The notes under the pieces are model-generated. The model saw only the letters and a list, made by a program, of their open reading frames with translations. It had not been told where the DNA came from and searched no databases. The position numbers and the translations under genes are program-made. Of a DNA stretch of 8,465 bases, positions 6,049 to 8,465 are shown in pieces. Source of the DNA: CANLWN01 sp039815505 (GTDB lineage: Bacteria; Bacteroidota; Bacteroidia; Flavobacteriales; Flavobacteriaceae). The first letter of the stretch is position 1; each line of letters starts with the position of its first letter. The DNA lies in contig JBCBZE010000131.1 of the NCBI GenBank assembly GCA_039815505.1, forward strand, positions 1-8,465, in the 5' to 3' direction.

Positions 6049-6888
6049 TTATTGCGGGCGAGCCACCATAATCCCCGTATTTTTTTTGACTTGTTTTAAA
6101 TAATCGGATAACGGAAGTTCCGAAATGGTTACTTTCCCTGAAGAGGAGGCGTGCAATAGATGTATGCGCCCATCTTTTTCCTCTATGGCAATCCCGGTAT
6201 GGGTAACATCCAAGCCTTTAATGGAAGTGGTCAAGGCAATAATATCTCCAGATTTAATAAGGTGTTCATTAGTTTCCACTAGGTCTTGGGACAACATACA
6301 GATGGGCGTGGAATTCAAAGTGTTTTCGGATACCAGAATCTTTTCAAAGTTTTTATCGCTCTTTAAAAAGGGATATAGTTCACGATGGGTGCTCATGAAA
6401 TTGATTTCCTTGGTAATTTCTTCGCCCCCGATTTCAGATGTTATATCCTTTACAAGGCCTTTCTGTTCATTATTGTAAATCCATTCGGAAAAATAGTGCA
6501 GTCGCGAAGCATAGCCATCCAATTTTCCATTTTTATATCGAAGTTTCTCCAATAACCCGGTAAAGGAATTGAAATCGGTCTGCCCATTCCGAAGCATATA
6601 TCCAAAGACCAATACATTTTCCACATAAGTAGTACAATCCAGACCGCGAAAGTTAACAACCAATGATTCCCGTTCCCCAACCTCTAAAGTTTTGGGCACA
6701 TAAGGTGTACCTAAAAAAGTTTTTCCTATGGATACAAGAGTATCGCCGAAACTGGAATTAGTAAGTCCTTCCAGGGCAGAAACCTTTTCATTGAATATTA
6801 TTTTATCGGTAGCGGAGCATATAATTTCTTGGGAAAAAGATACTTGGGCTATACTGAAAAACGATATTAAAAGAGTCTTTACCTTCAT
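6049..6888 (-). CDS. DUF1460 (NlpC/P60-like amidase fold) periplasmic protein
   Basis: A 279-residue protein with a type I signal peptide (residues 1-19, cut after VSFS before QEII). The rest matches the DUF1460 family, annotated as N-acetylmuramoyl-L-alanine-amidase-like, a papain-type fold related to NlpC/P60 and acting on peptidoglycan fragments. The likely nucleophile is Cys85 in RGLDCTTYVENV, and the likely catalytic His is His230 in DVTHTGIAI, followed by LLHASSSGKV. FLGTPYVPKTLE (58-69) is the usual opening segment, and the length is normal. A strong promoter match lies just upstream. It is 22 bases downstream of a large uncharacterised gene on the same strand and converges with the glycosidase gene. 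The exact peptidoglycan bond cut cannot be told from sequence. Confidence 0.87.
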   Translation of the reverse strand: MKVKTLLISFFSIAQVSFSQEIICSATDKIIFNEKVSALEGLTNSSFGDTLVSIGKTFLGTPYVPKTLEVGERESLVVNFRGLDCTTYVENVLVFGYMLRNGQTDFNSFTGLLEKLRYKNGKLDGYASRLHYFSEWIYNNEQKGLVKDITSEIGGEEITKEINFMSTHRELYPFLKSDKNFEKILVSENTLNSTPICMLSQDLVETNEHLIKSGDIIALTTSIKGLDVTHTGIAIEEKDGRIHLLHASSSGKVTISELPLSDYLKQVKKNTGIMVARPQ

Positions 6889-6902
6889 AGTATAGGTTTA
6901 TG

Positions 6903-6931
6903 CAAAGGTACTAATACCCGTGAAAGCCAAA
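6903..6931 (-). promoter_or_regulatory. promoter of the DUF1460 gene
   Basis: On the minus strand TTTG (6931-6928) is followed after 17 bases by TACCTTTG (6910-6903), an exact TAnnTTTG -7 box in the form very common in flavobacteria. Transcription should start near 6899, about 11 bases before the ATG, so the mRNA leader is very short. The -33 element lies inside the end of the upstream gene, so DUF1460 can be expressed separately from it. Confidence 0.65.
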
Positions 6932-8465
6932 ACCATTATATTGGTTAGGTTTGTAAACGACCGCTCTTTTTCTGTCCTTTAATGTAAATTCCTCGGTGAC
7001 CATATCAATGACCTCTTGATCGGTATCTGCATCTTCTATCCGCATACCATTGTTTTTATAAAAGGGTTTGGATTGCAATTCCGGTGTCTCTTTAAACACG
7101 ACCAAGTGCATTTTAAAATTTTTGTCATAATCCTGCTTATCCCTATGTTTAAAATAATATCCGGTGTATTTTTCACTTCTATATTGCAAGGATTTTTGGT
7201 TTAAAAAAACTAAGGTATCTTTTGCTTCCACAAATTTTTTGACATCAAAGATGGCCGCCTCGGCCAAGGATTGTTGTGTTTTGTATTTGGAGGGGAAATA
7301 GTCCAGTTTACCCGCTTCCCTTAATTTGTTGAACAAGATGTTTCTACCATTGATATCCGAAGCTAATTCAGATATTATACTGTAAGGTATAAAATTATCT
7401 ATTTTGGCTTGCAAAGCGATATACGTGCTTTGTATTTTTGGATCTTTCACCAATTGTAGTCGATTGAAAAATCCCCTTATTTCTTTTTCTTGAATGAAAG
7501 GGTGCAGCAGAATTACATAATCCTCCAATACTCCGTTGGTCAGGTTTTTGTTGAAATTGCGTCGCCCGTTGACATGGGTATATTTACCCAGTTGACGCTT
7601 TAATTGAATTTTAGCATCATTCAAGATCTGTTTTCTGTATTTTTTATAGCTTTTTGGTTTTATAAGGCCATTGGCTTTTAGTTTGGCCAGCATTGAAAAG
7701 ATAGGTGATTTATATTCTTCAATAGCACTGTATTCCAATATTTCGGGATATAATTTTTTTGCCAAAGGCAAACTATCTTGATAGGGTCGGAAAATATTAT
7801 AAATCTCGAACTTGTTGGAAACCAACGGTAGGTCCTTGGACATTAATTCCAACAATAAGGAGGTGGACGCTTCATCCGCTTTTTTGGAAACGGCTTGTAA
7901 GATTTTGGTTTGAGCACTTGAATTATTGTATGACTCTAGATAAAAATCCTTAAAAAAAGAATTCACATTCGGGTCTTTTAATTGCCCCAATTTTTGAATG
8001 AGATAGGACTGAATGTACTTTTTATCGTCTTTAAAATTGAACTTGGAGATATAGTGTTTTAAGGAATCGATATGTTTTTCGTTAAACACCAAAAATCGAT
8101 GTCCTCCCAATATTATACTATCATTTGCTCGCAATGCAGTAAAGAAATCGGGCGTTTTATCTTCTAAAATACTCCTGCCTATGACAGTGTCCTTGGGTTT
8201 AAAGTTCTCAAAAAATGCTGTTATAAACTTGCTGGGTTTACCAATAGTATCTACCAAAGCCTTTACCTCGTACAACAATCCGTCTTTTACAATATTTTTG
8301 ATCATGATTCCCCTTGTGCTAGCCGTATCTGTGAGCGTTAACTGCAGTTCATGGTATTTTTTATCGACTGTTTGGCTTTTTTCATTGATAATGTTAAATT
8401 TTTTATGGGCGTAGATTTTCTTGCGCAAGGCCCAAACGGAATCTATGCTCGAAAACATGAGATAA
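6911..8465 (-). CDS. large uncharacterised helical protein, C-terminal part (possibly TraB/GumN-associated)
   Basis: The frame is open to the window edge. An ATG at 8458 gives 515 residues, but the codons before it (TAT CTC) contain no stop and the N-terminus has no signal peptide, so this is most likely the C-terminal part of a longer protein. Residues about 85-130 look like a small mixed alpha/beta segment (IGRSILEDKTPDFFTAL, SIILGGHRFLVF). Residues 140-420 are Lys-rich, amphipathic and helical, with repeated patterns such as ILQAVSKKADEASTSLLLEL that suggest HEAT-like repeats. The tail ends GFGFHGY. From memory, long C-terminal regions of this kind occur in flavobacterial proteins annotated TraB/GumN, but the diagnostic N-terminal domain is not in the window. 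It is followed after 22 bases by the DUF1460 gene on the same strand. Function unknown. Confidence 0.7.
   Translation of the reverse strand, partial: YLMFSSIDSVWALRKKIYAHKKFNIINEKSQTVDKKYHELQLTLTDTASTRGIMIKNIVKDGLLYEVKALVDTIGKPSKFITAFFENFKPKDTVIGRSILEDKTPDFFTALRANDSIILGGHRFLVFNEKHIDSLKHYISKFNFKDDKKYIQSYLIQKLGQLKDPNVNSFFKDFYLESYNNSSAQTKILQAVSKKADEASTSLLLELMSKDLPLVSNKFEIYNIFRPYQDSLPLAKKLYPEILEYSAIEEYKSPIFSMLAKLKANGLIKPKSYKKYRKQILNDAKIQLKRQLGKYTHVNGRRNFNKNLTNGVLEDYVILLHPFIQEKEIRGFFNRLQLVKDPKIQSTYIALQAKIDNFIPYSIISELASDINGRNILFNKLREAGKLDYFPSKYKTQQSLAEAAIFDVKKFVEAKDTLVFLNQKSLQYRSEKYTGYYFKHRDKQDYDKNFKMHLVVFKETPELQSKPFYKNNGMRIEDADTDQEVIDMVTEEFTLKDRKRAVVYKPNQYNGFGFHGY

Overview
The window looks like chromosomal DNA of a marine-type Flavobacteriaceae (Bacteroidota). 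It is AT-rich, with no clear Shine-Dalgarno sites. Several promoters fit the Bacteroidota -7 box TAnnTTTG, one predicted lipoprotein has a Bacteroidota-type acidic surface-export signal after its lipid-bearing Cys, and signal peptides end in ...FSQ or ...HGQ. This assignment comes from sequence character only; no search was run.

Layout. (1) Positions 1-1756, minus strand: the start of a haem/tetrapyrrole operon, hemA (glutamyl-tRNA reductase) followed by hemC (hydroxymethylbilane synthase, cut by the window edge), joined by a 4-base ATGA stop/start overlap. (2) Positions 1757-1959: a divergent control region with a likely promoter in each direction and a perfect 29-base palindrome just before the regulator gene. 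(3) Positions 1960-6042, plus strand: an AraC/PchR-type regulator, two tandem ThuA-domain genes (a predicted surface lipoprotein and a soluble periplasmic paralogue, about 69% identical by hand alignment), and a trehalase/GH63-like (alpha/alpha)6 glycosidase with a Tat-type lipoprotein leader. (4) Positions 6049-8465, minus strand and converging on the glycosidase with only 6 bases between stops: a periplasmic DUF1460 papain-fold amidase-like protein with its own good promoter, and upstream of it the C-terminal part of a large uncharacterised helical protein that runs off the window.

How the genes fit together. hemA and hemC supply the first committed and the tetrapyrrole-forming steps of C5-pathway haem synthesis. 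The divergent AraC protein, with the palindrome between, is a candidate regulator of that operon and/or itself. The ThuA-ThuA-glycosidase set looks like a small envelope-located carbohydrate-processing cassette: all three products are exported and the genes are collinear with short gaps. Its substrate cannot be read from the sequence. The most interesting points are the palindrome, the duplicated ThuA pair with divergent cellular addresses, and the unassigned cassette. No RNA genes, CRISPR arrays, insertion sequences or gene-free stretches over 300 bases were seen.
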